Assembly: GCA_032122625.1 (NCBI GenBank)
Contig: JAQBGG010000038.1
Coordinates: forward strand, 1 to 39,855
Length of the DNA stretch: 39,855 nucleotides
Direction of reading: 5' to 3'
DNA from: CAXMST01 sp032122625
GTDB lineage: Bacteria; Actinomycetota; Thermoleophilia; Solirubrobacterales; 70-9
The translations under genes and the position numbers were made by a program. Positions 11,904-19,943 of this stretch are shown piece by piece. How positions within the stretch are numbered: position 1 is the stretch's first letter; each line of letters opens with the position of its first letter. The notes beneath the pieces were generated by a model that was not told where the DNA came from, made no database searches, and worked only from the letters and a program-made list of their open reading frames with translations.

Positions 11904-11909
11904 TAACCT
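11904..11909 (+). promoter_or_regulatory. Putative -10 element of the sulfotransferase operon
   Basis: TAACCT stands out in a GC-rich intergenic region 82 bases before the chosen ATG at 11991. It would give a leader of about 75 bases. It also ends six bases before an in-frame TTG at 11916, so a leaderless TTG start adding 25 residues cannot be excluded. Confidence 0.4.
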
Positions 11910-11990
11910 TTCCACTTGCGTCCTTGGGCAGGCGCGACGAGTTCGTCCGCACCCGCGCCTCCCTTCGCCCTTCGCGCAGGACCCATCTAT

Positions 11991-12950
11991 ATGACTGCTC
12001 CGACCGCACTCGACATCGAGGCTGCCCTCGAACGCGCCGACGACGCTGAGGTCTTCGACCCGCCGCCCTTGCTGTTCGTGGGCGGAACCGGGCGCTCCGG
12101 CACCCACGTCGTGGCGAAGATCCTCAACCAGCACAGCCACTTCCGCAAAGTCCCCAACGAGGCTCGCTTCCACACCGATGCCGGCGGCTTTCCCGACGTG
12201 CTCAGCGGCCAGACGAGCCCGGAGCTGTTCATCTGGCGGCTCAAGCATCACTGGTACCGGAACTTCGAACCGGCGCGTCGCAGCTTCCGCGGCATTCACC
12301 GCTACGTACCCAGGCGCCGCCTCGATGCCGCCTCGGCCGCGTTCCTGCGCCGCTTCGAGGATGAACCCGAGGCCGCCTGCCGCCAGCTCTTCTTCGACCT
12401 GCTCTGGCCGTTGGTCGCCGAGCAGGCCAAGTCGGGTCTGATCGAGCAGAGCTGCGATGTCGTCGCCCAGGCTCCGACTCTCGGGCGGCTGTTTCCCGAG
12501 GCGAAGTTCCTTCACGTGTTCCGCGACGGCCGTGACGCAGCCGCCTCCCGCGCAGGGCAGGCCCGCTGGCTCAGCTATCCGCGCTCGATCAAGCAAGGCC
12601 TCGAGTGGTGGGAGGCCAGGATCCGCCGCATCGACGCCGGCGCGGCCGGCGTCGAGCCCGGTCGCGTCTATCCCGTCAGCCTCGATGAGTTGGTCGGCGG
12701 CGACCGGCGCCGCACCTATCGCCTGATGCGTCGCTTTGTGGGCCTTCGCAACGAGGACGCGATGCTCGGCTACTTCCAGTCGCGGGTCAAGGATCGCAAC
12801 GCGCACCTCGAGCGCTGGCGCGGCAGCGTGCCCGAGCGCCAACAGGCTGAGGTCGACGCCGTCTACCAGGACATCGTGGCGCGGCTCAGCGACGATGGCG
12901 TCCACTGCGCGGCTGCGCTCCGCCGCACGTACGAGAGGAGGACGAGGTGA
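11991..12950 (+). CDS. Sulfotransferase family protein, first of three tandem paralogs
   Basis: Predicted PAPS-dependent sulfotransferase of 319 residues. The 5'-phosphosulfate loop is FVGGTGRSGTH (29-39), and the 3'-phosphate-binding motif is FRDGRDAAAS (177-186). Both are typical of the bacterial Sulfotransfer_3-like group. No signal peptide or membrane helix is evident, so it should act in the cytosol on a sugar or lipid-linked acceptor. ATG 11991 is preferred because CAGGA lies nine bases before it; TTG 11916 is an alternative. It heads a six-gene operon and shares the order of motifs, including RLFPEAK just before the RDGRD motif, with the next two genes. The acceptor is unknown. Confidence 0.85.
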   Translation: MTAPTALDIEAALERADDAEVFDPPPLLFVGGTGRSGTHVVAKILNQHSHFRKVPNEARFHTDAGGFPDVLSGQTSPELFIWRLKHHWYRNFEPARRSFRGIHRYVPRRRLDAASAAFLRRFEDEPEAACRQLFFDLLWPLVAEQAKSGLIEQSCDVVAQAPTLGRLFPEAKFLHVFRDGRDAAASRAGQARWLSYPRSIKQGLEWWEARIRRIDAGAAGVEPGRVYPVSLDELVGGDRRRTYRLMRRFVGLRNEDAMLGYFQSRVKDRNAHLERWRGSVPERQQAEVDAVYQDIVARLSDDGVHCAAALRRTYERRTR

Positions 12951-13903
12951 GCGAGCTGCCCCCGAGGCCTGAGAACCCCGATCTGATCTTCGTCGGCGGC
13001 ACCGGTCGCAGCGGCACCCACGTGGTCTCGCACCTGCTCGGAAGCCACCCTCGCTATGCCCGGGTGCCGATCGAGTGCCGCTTCCACTGCAACCCTCAGG
13101 GGTTCCCCGACCTGATCCACGGTCGCATCGAGCCCGACGTCTTCCTCCGCAAGCTGAAGAAGTTCTGGTGGCGGAGGATCCGGGCCGGAGAGGTCGCCCC
13201 GGTCGTGGCCAGGCGGCTCGCCTTCGGGCGCAAGGTCCGTGGCCTGCACAAGATCGTGCCCAGGGAGCGATTCGACGCCGCGATCGCAGAGTTCGAGCGC
13301 ACCCATCCCACCGACCTCGAGGGGGCATGCCGGAACCTCTTCCTCGACCTGCTCTGGCCCCTGACCGACGAGCAGGGAAAGCCGGGCCTGATCGAGATGA
13401 GCTGCTTCACGATTGCCGAGAGCCCGACGCTGCAGACGCTGTTCCCCGAGGCAAAGCTGATCCACACGGTCCGCGACGGCCGCGACGCCGCCTCCTCGAA
13501 GGTATCCAAGCGCCAGAAGCGCTCCCACCCGCGCGACGGTCTCGAGGGTCTGCGTTGGTGGGAGGGGCGGCTGCGCAACATCGAGCGCGGCGTCGGCCGG
13601 CTCGGCGATCCTTCCAAGCTCCTCTGCGTCAGCCTCGATGACCTCGTGGCGGGCGATCGTGACGGCGTCTATTCAGAGCTGCTGGCTTTCACCGGACTCG
13701 ACGACACCCCCGAGATGCGCGGCTTCTTCGACGGCGAGATGAGCGCCGACGCCGCGCACAAGGAGCGCTGGCGGGAGGGTCTCACCGAGAAGCGGCAGTC
13801 GGATCTGATCCGTGAGTACGAGAAGGTCCTCGAGCGCCTCGAGCGCGAGGGCTTCCACTGTGCGCCGCAACTGCGGGCCGCCTATGAGCGTCAGCCGGCG
13901 TGA
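12947..13903 (+). CDS. Sulfotransferase family protein, second tandem paralog
   Basis: 318-residue paralog of the preceding gene. PAPS-binding motifs are FVGGTGRSGTHVV (15-27) and VRDGRDAASS (175-184). Shared blocks include LFLDLLWPLTDEQGKPGLIEMSC and TLFPEAKLIH; the equivalent LLWPLVAEQ and RLFPEAK are found in the first paralog. The GTG start overlaps the previous stop (GTGA) and has a strong AGGAGG five bases upstream, so efficient coupled translation is expected. Conserved Arg/Trp/His-rich segments around LKKFWWRRIR may contact an anionic acceptor, but that is inference. Probably sulfates a different position of the same product as its neighbours. Confidence 0.86.
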   Translation: MSELPPRPENPDLIFVGGTGRSGTHVVSHLLGSHPRYARVPIECRFHCNPQGFPDLIHGRIEPDVFLRKLKKFWWRRIRAGEVAPVVARRLAFGRKVRGLHKIVPRERFDAAIAEFERTHPTDLEGACRNLFLDLLWPLTDEQGKPGLIEMSCFTIAESPTLQTLFPEAKLIHTVRDGRDAASSKVSKRQKRSHPRDGLEGLRWWEGRLRNIERGVGRLGDPSKLLCVSLDDLVAGDRDGVYSELLAFTGLDDTPEMRGFFDGEMSADAAHKERWREGLTEKRQSDLIREYEKVLERLEREGFHCAPQLRAAYERQPA

Positions 13904-14820
13904 GCGCCGGGGCTGAGCCGAAGCTCGTTTTCATCGGCGGCACCGGGCGCTCGGGAACGCACGCCCTGGCCCACCTCCTCGGCGCCCACCCTGAGTTCGC
14001 CGATGTCCCGATCGAATCCCGCTTCCACTGCAACAAACGCGGCATGCCGGATCTGCTCGAGGGCCGGATAACGCTCGCCGGGTACCTCGCGAAGCTGCGC
14101 GGCTTCTGGTGGCACCGGGTCCGCGTCGACGGGCGCCCGCGCGGCATCTACAACCTCTGCCGCCGGCGCGACTTCGACGCCGCCTGCGAGCGGTTCGAGA
14201 TCGGCTACCTGGAGGATCCGATCGGCGCCTGCCGGAGTCTGTTCATCGACCTGCTCGGGCCGGTGGCCGAGCGCGCCGGTAAGCCGGGGCTGGTCGAGAT
14301 GTCGTCGCACAACGTCAAGGAAGCGCAGACGCTCCTCCGGTTGTTCCCCGAGGCCCACGTGATCCACGCCCTTCGCGACGGCCGGGACTCAGCTGCATCG
14401 GTGACCACCAAGACCTGGGGGCCGCAGAGCGTTGCCGGCGCGATCGACTGGTGGGCCGATCGGCTCCGCGCGATCGAGCGCGGCGTCCGCGGCGAGGAGG
14501 ACGGCGCCTCCTATGAGATCCCGGCCGAACGCTTCCGCGTCGTCATGCTCGAGGATCTCGTCGGGGCCGAGCGCGAACGCACCTACACCGGCCTGCTCGA
14601 GTTCCTCGGCGTCGCTGACGAGCCCCCGATCCGCCAGTTCTTCGAGCGAGAGGTCAACGCCGATGCCGCCCACATCGGGCGCTGGCGCAGCCAGTTGGGA
14701 CCGGCGGGCCGGGTCCGGGTCGCGCATCGCTATGCGCGCACGATCGCCGCCCTCGAGGCCGAGGGCAACCACGCCGCCGCAGCGCTGAGCGCCGCGCTCG
14801 AGCGGGAGCAGCAAGCGTGA
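13900..14820 (+). CDS. Sulfotransferase family protein, third tandem paralog
   Basis: 306 residues with the same motif order: FIGGTGRSGTHALAHLL (12-28), LRGFWWHRVR, CRSLFIDLLGPVAERAGKPG and LRDGRDSAAS (158-167). It resembles the second paralog more than the first, for example through the FWW-R-R segment and the GKPGL(I/V)EMS block. Coupled to the preceding gene by a GTGA overlap, but with no good Shine-Dalgarno site of its own, so expression may depend on readthrough of ribosomes from upstream. Three adjacent paralogs point to local duplication followed by divergence of acceptor specificity. Confidence 0.85.
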   Translation: MSAGAEPKLVFIGGTGRSGTHALAHLLGAHPEFADVPIESRFHCNKRGMPDLLEGRITLAGYLAKLRGFWWHRVRVDGRPRGIYNLCRRRDFDAACERFEIGYLEDPIGACRSLFIDLLGPVAERAGKPGLVEMSSHNVKEAQTLLRLFPEAHVIHALRDGRDSAASVTTKTWGPQSVAGAIDWWADRLRAIERGVRGEEDGASYEIPAERFRVVMLEDLVGAERERTYTGLLEFLGVADEPPIRQFFEREVNADAAHIGRWRSQLGPAGRVRVAHRYARTIAALEAEGNHAAAALSAALEREQQA

Positions 14821-16382
14821 GCGCCGAGTCGAAGATCCTTTTCGCCACCTCGAACGGCACCGGTCTTGGCCACCTGAATCGATCGATGGCGATCGCCCGG
14901 CGGCTACCCGAAGGGATCGAGGCCGTCTTCTTCACCCTGTCGCAGGCGGCGCCCGTGGTTGCCGAGTCCGGTTTCCGGGTCGAGTATCACCCTTCCTACC
15001 GGCGGTCCGCGTCGGGCTCGGACTGGCAGTGGAACATGCGGCTGCGCAGGCGCCTGGAGGCGCTCCTGGCGGACGAGAGGCCCGATCTCGTGGTCTTCGA
15101 CGGGGTTCACCCCTATCGGGCGCTTACGCACGTGCTCAGCGCCGCAGGGGCGCCGCCCTCCGTCTGGTGCCGGCGTCCGATGTGGCGGCCTGACTCCTCG
15201 GTGGCCCCGCTCGAGCGCAGCGGGGCGTTCGACGTCGTGCTCGAGCCGGGTGAGCTGGCCGCCGGGCGCGATCGGGGTCCGACGGTCGCCCGGCGCGCGG
15301 AGGCTATCGGAATCGATCCGATTGTCTTCCTCGACGAGGACGAGCTGCTCGGCCGGGAGCGTGCCGCGAAGGAGCTCGGGCTCGATCCCGAGCGCACGAC
15401 GGTCCTCGTCAACCTCGGCCAGGGAGGCGCCACCGACAAAGCCGTGGCCCGCGTGCTCCGTCTGCTCGCGGCTCAGCCTGGTCTGCAGGTGGCCGTCCTG
15501 CAGTCGAGTATCGGCGAGGGCCTCGAGGTCTCCGACGACGTCGTCAGGCTCGACTCCACCTTCCCGATGAGCCGCTACTTCAAGGCCTTCGACCTGGCCG
15601 TCGCCGCCGCCGGCTACAACGCCTTCCACGAGCTGATTGCACTCACCGTTCCGGCCTTGTTCGTGCCGATGCCGCGCGACACTGACGATCAGGCCGCGAG
15701 GGCTGCCTGGGCGGCCGAGGCCGGGGTCGGCCGGGCCGTCGAGGGCCCCGGCGACGAACAGCTCGAGGCCGAGCTGGAGGCGCTGCTCGACGCCGGCACC
15801 AGGGCCGAGATCCGGGAGGCATGCGGGGCCGCCTACGAGCGCAACGGGGCGACCCAGGCGGCGAAGCTCGTCGCCGGGCTGGCCCAGGGCAAGAAGCCGC
15901 AGCCCTCCGTCCGCACGAAGGGGTGGTTGCGGCGCTGGCTCCGCTACTCCAGCCATCCGGTCGGGCCGAGTTTGCCCCTGGCGCTGGCTCTGACCGCGCG
16001 TGATCACATCTACTACCCCGAGCGCGGCCGACCCCGGGGGATCATCTACGCGCTCGGTCAACCCGAGTCCGACTTCCGCGCCGAGCTCGAGCAAGCGATC
16101 GACTCCCTCGGCGTGTCGCCCGAGCGCGTGATGGTGGTCACCGACTCGTTCGACTTCGCAACCCTGCGACAGCTGGGCGTCGCCTTCCAGCGCCTTCCCT
16201 CGGCTCCGGAGCTCGGCATGAGCTTCGATGATCGAGCCTATCGTGAGCTGCTCGAGCGCCGCTTCGATCTGGCGCTCTCCTCCTGGCACGGGCGCTGGCC
16301 GATGAGGCGGATCGGGACCGGCAATGAGATCCTCCGCGAGGAGGCCGCCGAGGCGGCCGGCGAGGGCGGAGGTGGGGCGTGA
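14817..16382 (+). CDS. MurG/GT28-like glycosyltransferase with extra C-terminal domain
   Basis: 521-residue GT-B protein. The N-terminal half starts with ILFATSNGTGLGHLNRSMAIARRL, the glycine-rich acceptor-side loop of GT28-like enzymes. The nucleotide-sugar side has VLVNLGQGG (about 200), then AAAGYNAFHELIALTVPALFVPMPRDTDDQ (about 263-290), the usual donor-binding region. After about residue 360 there is an additional ~150-residue domain with Trp/Arg-rich linkers, RVMVVTDSFDFATLRQLG and SSWHGRWPMRRIGTGNE, which I do not recognise. It starts with a GTGA overlap on the third sulfotransferase. It probably builds or elongates the glycan that the sulfotransferases modify. Donor and acceptor are unknown. 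Confidence 0.8.
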   Translation: MSAESKILFATSNGTGLGHLNRSMAIARRLPEGIEAVFFTLSQAAPVVAESGFRVEYHPSYRRSASGSDWQWNMRLRRRLEALLADERPDLVVFDGVHPYRALTHVLSAAGAPPSVWCRRPMWRPDSSVAPLERSGAFDVVLEPGELAAGRDRGPTVARRAEAIGIDPIVFLDEDELLGRERAAKELGLDPERTTVLVNLGQGGATDKAVARVLRLLAAQPGLQVAVLQSSIGEGLEVSDDVVRLDSTFPMSRYFKAFDLAVAAAGYNAFHELIALTVPALFVPMPRDTDDQAARAAWAAEAGVGRAVEGPGDEQLEAELEALLDAGTRAEIREACGAAYERNGATQAAKLVAGLAQGKKPQPSVRTKGWLRRWLRYSSHPVGPSLPLALALTARDHIYYPERGRPRGIIYALGQPESDFRAELEQAIDSLGVSPERVMVVTDSFDFATLRQLGVAFQRLPSAPELGMSFDDRAYRELLERRFDLALSSWHGRWPMRRIGTGNEILREEAAEAAGEGGGGA

Positions 16383-17353
16383 AGGGACGGGAGCCTCCGC
16401 TAACCTCGGCAGCACCTATGGAGGCGTCGGCCCGGACTGAGTCGCCTGCCGTCGAGCGGGGCGACGACAGCGGCAGTGTTAGCACTGATGCGCGAGAGGA
16501 TGGCTCTGCGCGTGGCGTCGGCCTGCCCAACCTGATCATTCTCGGCGCCCAGAAATGTGGCACCAGCGGGCTGCACTATTACCTCGGCCTACACCCCGAG
16601 ATCTCGATGTCGAATCCGAAGGAGCTCAACTTCTTCATCGCCGAGCGCAACTGGGGTAGGGGCCTGGATTGGTACTCACGCCACTTTGACCCGAACGCAC
16701 GCTGCCGCGGCGAGGCATCCCCCAACTACACAGCCTTCCCGCAGCACATGGGGGTCCCGGAGCGGATGGCCGAGGTCGTCCCCGACGCGAAGCTGATCTA
16801 CATAGTTCGCGATCCCCTCGACAGGATCGCCGCTCACTACGTGCACAACTTCGCCAAGCGGAGGGAGAAGGGCGACCTGCGAGCGACCCTGCTGCACCCC
16901 AACACCTCCTACGTGGCTCGCAGCAAGTACTTCACCCAACTGCAGCGCTTTCTCGAGTTCTACGACCGCCGGCGGGTGTTGGTGATCGAGAACCGCGACC
17001 TGCGCGACGACCGGGCTGCGACGCTGCAGCGAGTGTTCGAGTTCGCCGGCGTCGACGCCGGTTTCGAGCACCCGAAGTTCGAGCAGGTTCGCCACTCGAC
17101 GTCACGCAAGAAGCGGGCGACGAAGATGGGGATGCGGGTGCAGAAGCTCAGCAGGTCCCGCTTCGGCCGGCGGATCCCGCGTCGGGCCTGGCTCGCCCTT
17201 GACATGGCGTTGCCGCTCTCCAAGGCGATCTCCAAGCCCACGACCGGGGAGCTGCGCGAGGCGCTCGGGGACGAGGTCATTGAGGTCCTCCACGAGGATG
17301 CGGAGCGGCTGCGGGAGTTCACCGGCCGCGACCTCGCCAACTGGTCCGTTTGA
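16379..17353 (+). CDS. Sulfotransferase (NDST/Sulfotransfer_1-like), fourth in operon
   Basis: 324 residues. It belongs to a different sulfotransferase subfamily from the three upstream genes: the PAPS loop is ILGAQKCGTSGLHYYL and is followed by HPEISMSNPKELNFF, as in carbohydrate sulfotransferases of the heparan N-/O-sulfotransferase type. The 3'-phosphate motif is YIVRDPLDRIAAHYVH. The first ~50 residues are low-complexity and probably disordered. GTG 16379 overlaps the previous stop (GTGA) and has GGAGG six bases upstream, so I prefer it. An internal ATG at 16418 sits 11 bases after TAACCT (16401-16406) and could be a second, leaderless start. Probable role: sulfating the operon's glycan product. 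Confidence 0.85.
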   Translation: MKGREPPLTSAAPMEASARTESPAVERGDDSGSVSTDAREDGSARGVGLPNLIILGAQKCGTSGLHYYLGLHPEISMSNPKELNFFIAERNWGRGLDWYSRHFDPNARCRGEASPNYTAFPQHMGVPERMAEVVPDAKLIYIVRDPLDRIAAHYVHNFAKRREKGDLRATLLHPNTSYVARSKYFTQLQRFLEFYDRRRVLVIENRDLRDDRAATLQRVFEFAGVDAGFEHPKFEQVRHSTSRKKRATKMGMRVQKLSRSRFGRRIPRRAWLALDMALPLSKAISKPTTGELREALGDEVIEVLHEDAERLREFTGRDLANWSV

Positions 17354-19317
17354 GCCCGCGGAACGCGAAGGGCGGCTCGAAGGGAGGCACCGGCGCAGCG
17401 CTCGGGACCCAGGTCCTCCGCTACTCGGGGATCCATTCGATCGGGATCGTCGTCTCCAACTCGCTGACCTTCGTCTCGACGATCCTCGTCGCCAACTTCA
17501 TCGATCCCGGCGAGTTCGGTCAGCTCGGGCTGCTGCTGTTCCTCGCCGGACTGATGACCCTGCTGTTCACCGTTGGCTCCAAGCAGGGGACGATGAAACG
17601 AACCTTTGGCGGCGATGACGACGACGATGACGATGACGAGGACGAGGAGTTGGCGGCTGATCCGGCCAGGACGCTCGGCACCGGTCTGGTCCTGATCAGC
17701 CTCGTCTCGATCGTCGGCACCCTGATCACCGTCGCCTTCGCCCAGCCGATCGCCGACTGGCTGCTCGGCGACGGCGGCGACTCCAGCCTCGTCATCTGGG
17801 CCGCCGTCGCCGGCGGGGCGGGCGCCGTCTACCGCGTCGCATCGATCACGATTTGGCTCGAGCGCCGGCCCTACCCCTACATCGCCGTGGAGGCCTCGCG
17901 GCCGCTACTGACGCTGTTGGTTGTCGTGCCACTCTTGATCGGCGGCGGCGGACTCGAGGGCGCAATCGCCGGAACCGGCGCCGGCAGCGCTCTGGCGACG
18001 ATCTTCGCGCTGGTCGTCCTGCGGGGCTCCTGGCACCCCACCTTCGTCCCCTCCGAGGCGGTTGCGATCTACCGCAAGGGGGCGATCCGGGTGCCGCTGG
18101 TCGTCTCGATGTGGATCGTTGGATACGCCGACATCTTTATCCTCTCGCGCTTCGTCTCCGACGCCGACCTCGGGACCTACCACCTTGCCTCGCGGGCGGG
18201 CTTCCTCGTCGCTTTCCTGCCCGCCGGCTATCGCAAGGCATTGCGTCCGCTGCAGAAGACGGCAACCTTCCGAGCGGTTGAGGATGAGTACGGCGTCGGC
18301 ACCGCGCGCGGGATTCAGTTCGGCTACTTCGTCTTGATGCTGACCGGTGTGATGCTCGCGGTCACCGTCCTCGCCCAGGCGCTGGTCCGGGTTGCGCCCG
18401 AGTCCTACTCCGCAGCCGCGCCGTTGATTCCGTTGCTCGCCGCGGGACTGGTGGCGCCAACGGTCTACCGGATGTTGAACAAGTCGGTCAAGTACGGAGA
18501 CAAACGGATCCCGTTCATCATCGGGGCGGTCCTTGCCGCCGGCCTCTTCATCGGCCTGACACTGCTGCTCGTTGATCCGGTTGGCGTCGAGGCGGCGCCC
18601 CTGGCGATGATCGCCGGGTTCACCGTCCCCGGCATCTACATCTTCTATCGATCACAAACCGGCCGCACACCGATCAAGCTGCCCTGGCGGTCGATGCTCA
18701 CCGCTGTCGCCCTCGCGGTGGCGATCGCCTTCGCCCACAGCAAGCTCGATGTCGGCTCGGGGATCGGCGTCGAGGCCCTCGTCGGCCTCGTCGCGGTCGC
18801 GCTCTGGGTCAGCCTGATCGCCGTCACCGGTGCGATCCCCGCCTATCACCGGGGCGCGCTGAAGGAGATGGTGCTCGGGCTCATCGGCCGTGGCCGGGGT
18901 TCTACCTTTGCACCCGCTGACGGACTCGCCGCGATCCGGCGGCCGGAGCGCCGGGTGCTGCGTCGGGCGATCCTTGGCAGCAAGCCCGTGGCGGAGGCCG
19001 CCGCTGGGCTGATCGAGGTCGAGCCCGGCGATGAGGCCCGCACGCTGGTTGAGACCCTGCGCCGCGTTGCCGTCAAAGGTGGGATGCCGCGCCTGCCCGA
19101 CGGGTACGACGCGATCGAGGAGCGCGAGCGGGACCAGGCGATCGGCGAGTTCCTCTTCGCCGAGGGTCCGATCGCCGGTCGCGATCAGATTGGCAAACGA
19201 CTGATCAACGACGGCGTCGCGGAGGCCTACGACCTGCACACGCTGGAGGCCACGGTCGCAGCGCTACGGGCGACCCCGCGGAGGGTCTGGAAGGATCCGA
19301 GCCAAGCGAAGTCCTAG
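17350..19317 (+). CDS. MOP-superfamily flippase (Wzx-like) with extra C-terminal domain
   Basis: 655-residue membrane protein. Residues about 15-500 hold roughly a dozen hydrophobic helices with the polysaccharide-biosynthesis/oligosaccharide flippase pattern: an N-terminal GIHSIGIVVSNSLTFVSTIL helix and IDPGEFGQLGLLLFL follow the usual Wzx layout. A run of about ten Asp/Glu residues (17617-17649) interrupts the loop after helix 2. After the last helix there is a ~140-residue soluble region (about 515-655) with ERRVLRRAILG and DGYDAIEERERDQAIGEF that is not part of the flippase core. TTG start overlaps the preceding stop (TTGA). As the final gene of the operon it probably carries the lipid-linked, sulfated product across the membrane. 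Confidence 0.8.
   Translation: MSPRNAKGGSKGGTGAALGTQVLRYSGIHSIGIVVSNSLTFVSTILVANFIDPGEFGQLGLLLFLAGLMTLLFTVGSKQGTMKRTFGGDDDDDDDDEDEELAADPARTLGTGLVLISLVSIVGTLITVAFAQPIADWLLGDGGDSSLVIWAAVAGGAGAVYRVASITIWLERRPYPYIAVEASRPLLTLLVVVPLLIGGGGLEGAIAGTGAGSALATIFALVVLRGSWHPTFVPSEAVAIYRKGAIRVPLVVSMWIVGYADIFILSRFVSDADLGTYHLASRAGFLVAFLPAGYRKALRPLQKTATFRAVEDEYGVGTARGIQFGYFVLMLTGVMLAVTVLAQALVRVAPESYSAAAPLIPLLAAGLVAPTVYRMLNKSVKYGDKRIPFIIGAVLAAGLFIGLTLLLVDPVGVEAAPLAMIAGFTVPGIYIFYRSQTGRTPIKLPWRSMLTAVALAVAIAFAHSKLDVGSGIGVEALVGLVAVALWVSLIAVTGAIPAYHRGALKEMVLGLIGRGRGSTFAPADGLAAIRRPERRVLRRAILGSKPVAEAAAGLIEVEPGDEARTLVETLRRVAVKGGMPRLPDGYDAIEERERDQAIGEFLFAEGPIAGRDQIGKRLINDGVAEAYDLHTLEATVAALRATPRRVWKDPSQAKS
17617..17649 (+). 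repeat. Low-complexity GAC/GAT/GAG run encoding an Asp/Glu tract
   Basis: Simple triplet run inside the flippase gene, encoding about ten consecutive acidic residues in a predicted loop. Likely produced by replication slippage; whether it binds cations is unknown. Confidence 0.7.
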
Positions 19318-19330
19318 GCCCGAAGGGGCC
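19317..19330. terminator. Possible hairpin between convergent genes
   Basis: GGCCC-GAAG-GGGCC forms a 5-bp GC stem with a tetraloop at the flippase stop codon, between the convergent flippase and 19363-19926 genes. No T-run follows. Weak candidate for a bidirectional terminator. Confidence 0.25.
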
Positions 19331-19362
19331 GTAGGGGGCCGAGGCCCAGGCTGTTCAGTTGC

Positions 19363-19926
19363 TCACTCGTCGCTGTCGGCGCCGGGGCGACGAATGACGA
19401 TCTGGTCGGCATCGATCGAGACCTCGACCTGGCGGTGACCCGCCCAATGCTCGGCGTAGACGGGGTTGTCCTTGACCGCAGCATCGAGCCAGAGGCCGTA
19501 GCCGTCTTTCTCGCCATGGTCGAAGGTCGCCTCGAGCTTGCGCTCGCGGCGCCGGCCGCGACCACCGCGGCGTCGGCGTCGGCGGCGGGCTCCTGAGGGG
19601 GCGTCGTCGTCGCCACCGTCGTCATCGCGTTCGTCACGATCGGAGTCCTCATCGGACTCGTCCTCGTCGTCCTCCGCGTCGGCTTCTTCCTTGTCCTCCT
19701 CGTCCTCGGCAGCGAGCGTCGCAGCCTCGACCTCGGCCTCGATCTCATCGCGGAGATCGTCGCCGGCGTCGGGTTCGGATTCGGGGGAAAGGCCGTGGCG
19801 GCGGCGAAAGTCCCGGAGCTCTGAGGCGGGAACCTCTAGCTGGTGAGCGATCCATGCGTCCGTGCGTCCTTCGCGAACCCAGGCGCGGATCTGATTCAGT
19901 TGTGCGCGTAGTGATTTGGGGGCCAT
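19363..19926 (-). CDS. Conserved-looking hypothetical protein with acidic/basic low-complexity centre
   Basis: 187 residues, function not recognised. The first ~50 residues look like a small helix-turn-helix (LNQIRAWVREGRTDAWIAHQLEVPASELRDFRRRHGL, read in two halves around residues 9-45). The centre is a highly acidic Asp/Glu stretch (about 55-108), directly followed by an Arg-rich tract (about 114-128). The last ~55 residues are ordered, with aromatic content (GYGLWLDAAV, YAEHWAGHRQVEVSID). A nucleic-acid-binding role is plausible from the HTH and Arg tract, but that is inference. It is convergent with the flippase and divergent from csrA. The ATG lies 11 bases after TAACGT. Confidence 0.75.
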   Translation of the reverse strand: MAPKSLRAQLNQIRAWVREGRTDAWIAHQLEVPASELRDFRRRHGLSPESEPDAGDDLRDEIEAEVEAATLAAEDEEDKEEADAEDDEDESDEDSDRDERDDDGGDDDAPSGARRRRRRRGGRGRRRERKLEATFDHGEKDGYGLWLDAAVKDNPVYAEHWAGHRQVEVSIDADQIVIRRPGADSDE

Positions 19927-19937
19927 ATGCCGGCGGC

Positions 19938-19943
19938 ACGTTA
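19938..19943 (-). promoter_or_regulatory. Putative -10 element of the charged hypothetical protein
   Basis: TAACGT on the minus strand ends 11 bases before the ATG at 19926, again with no Shine-Dalgarno site, following the leaderless pattern seen elsewhere in this window. Confidence 0.35.

Noticed and set aside
11823..13328. 501-residue minus-strand open frame
   Set aside because: Overlaps two sulfotransferase genes with clear PAPS motifs; Arg/Gly-rich shadow sequence.
14904..16415. 503-residue minus-strand open frame
   Set aside because: Fully antisense to the glycosyltransferase; no motifs, and base use follows the sense gene.
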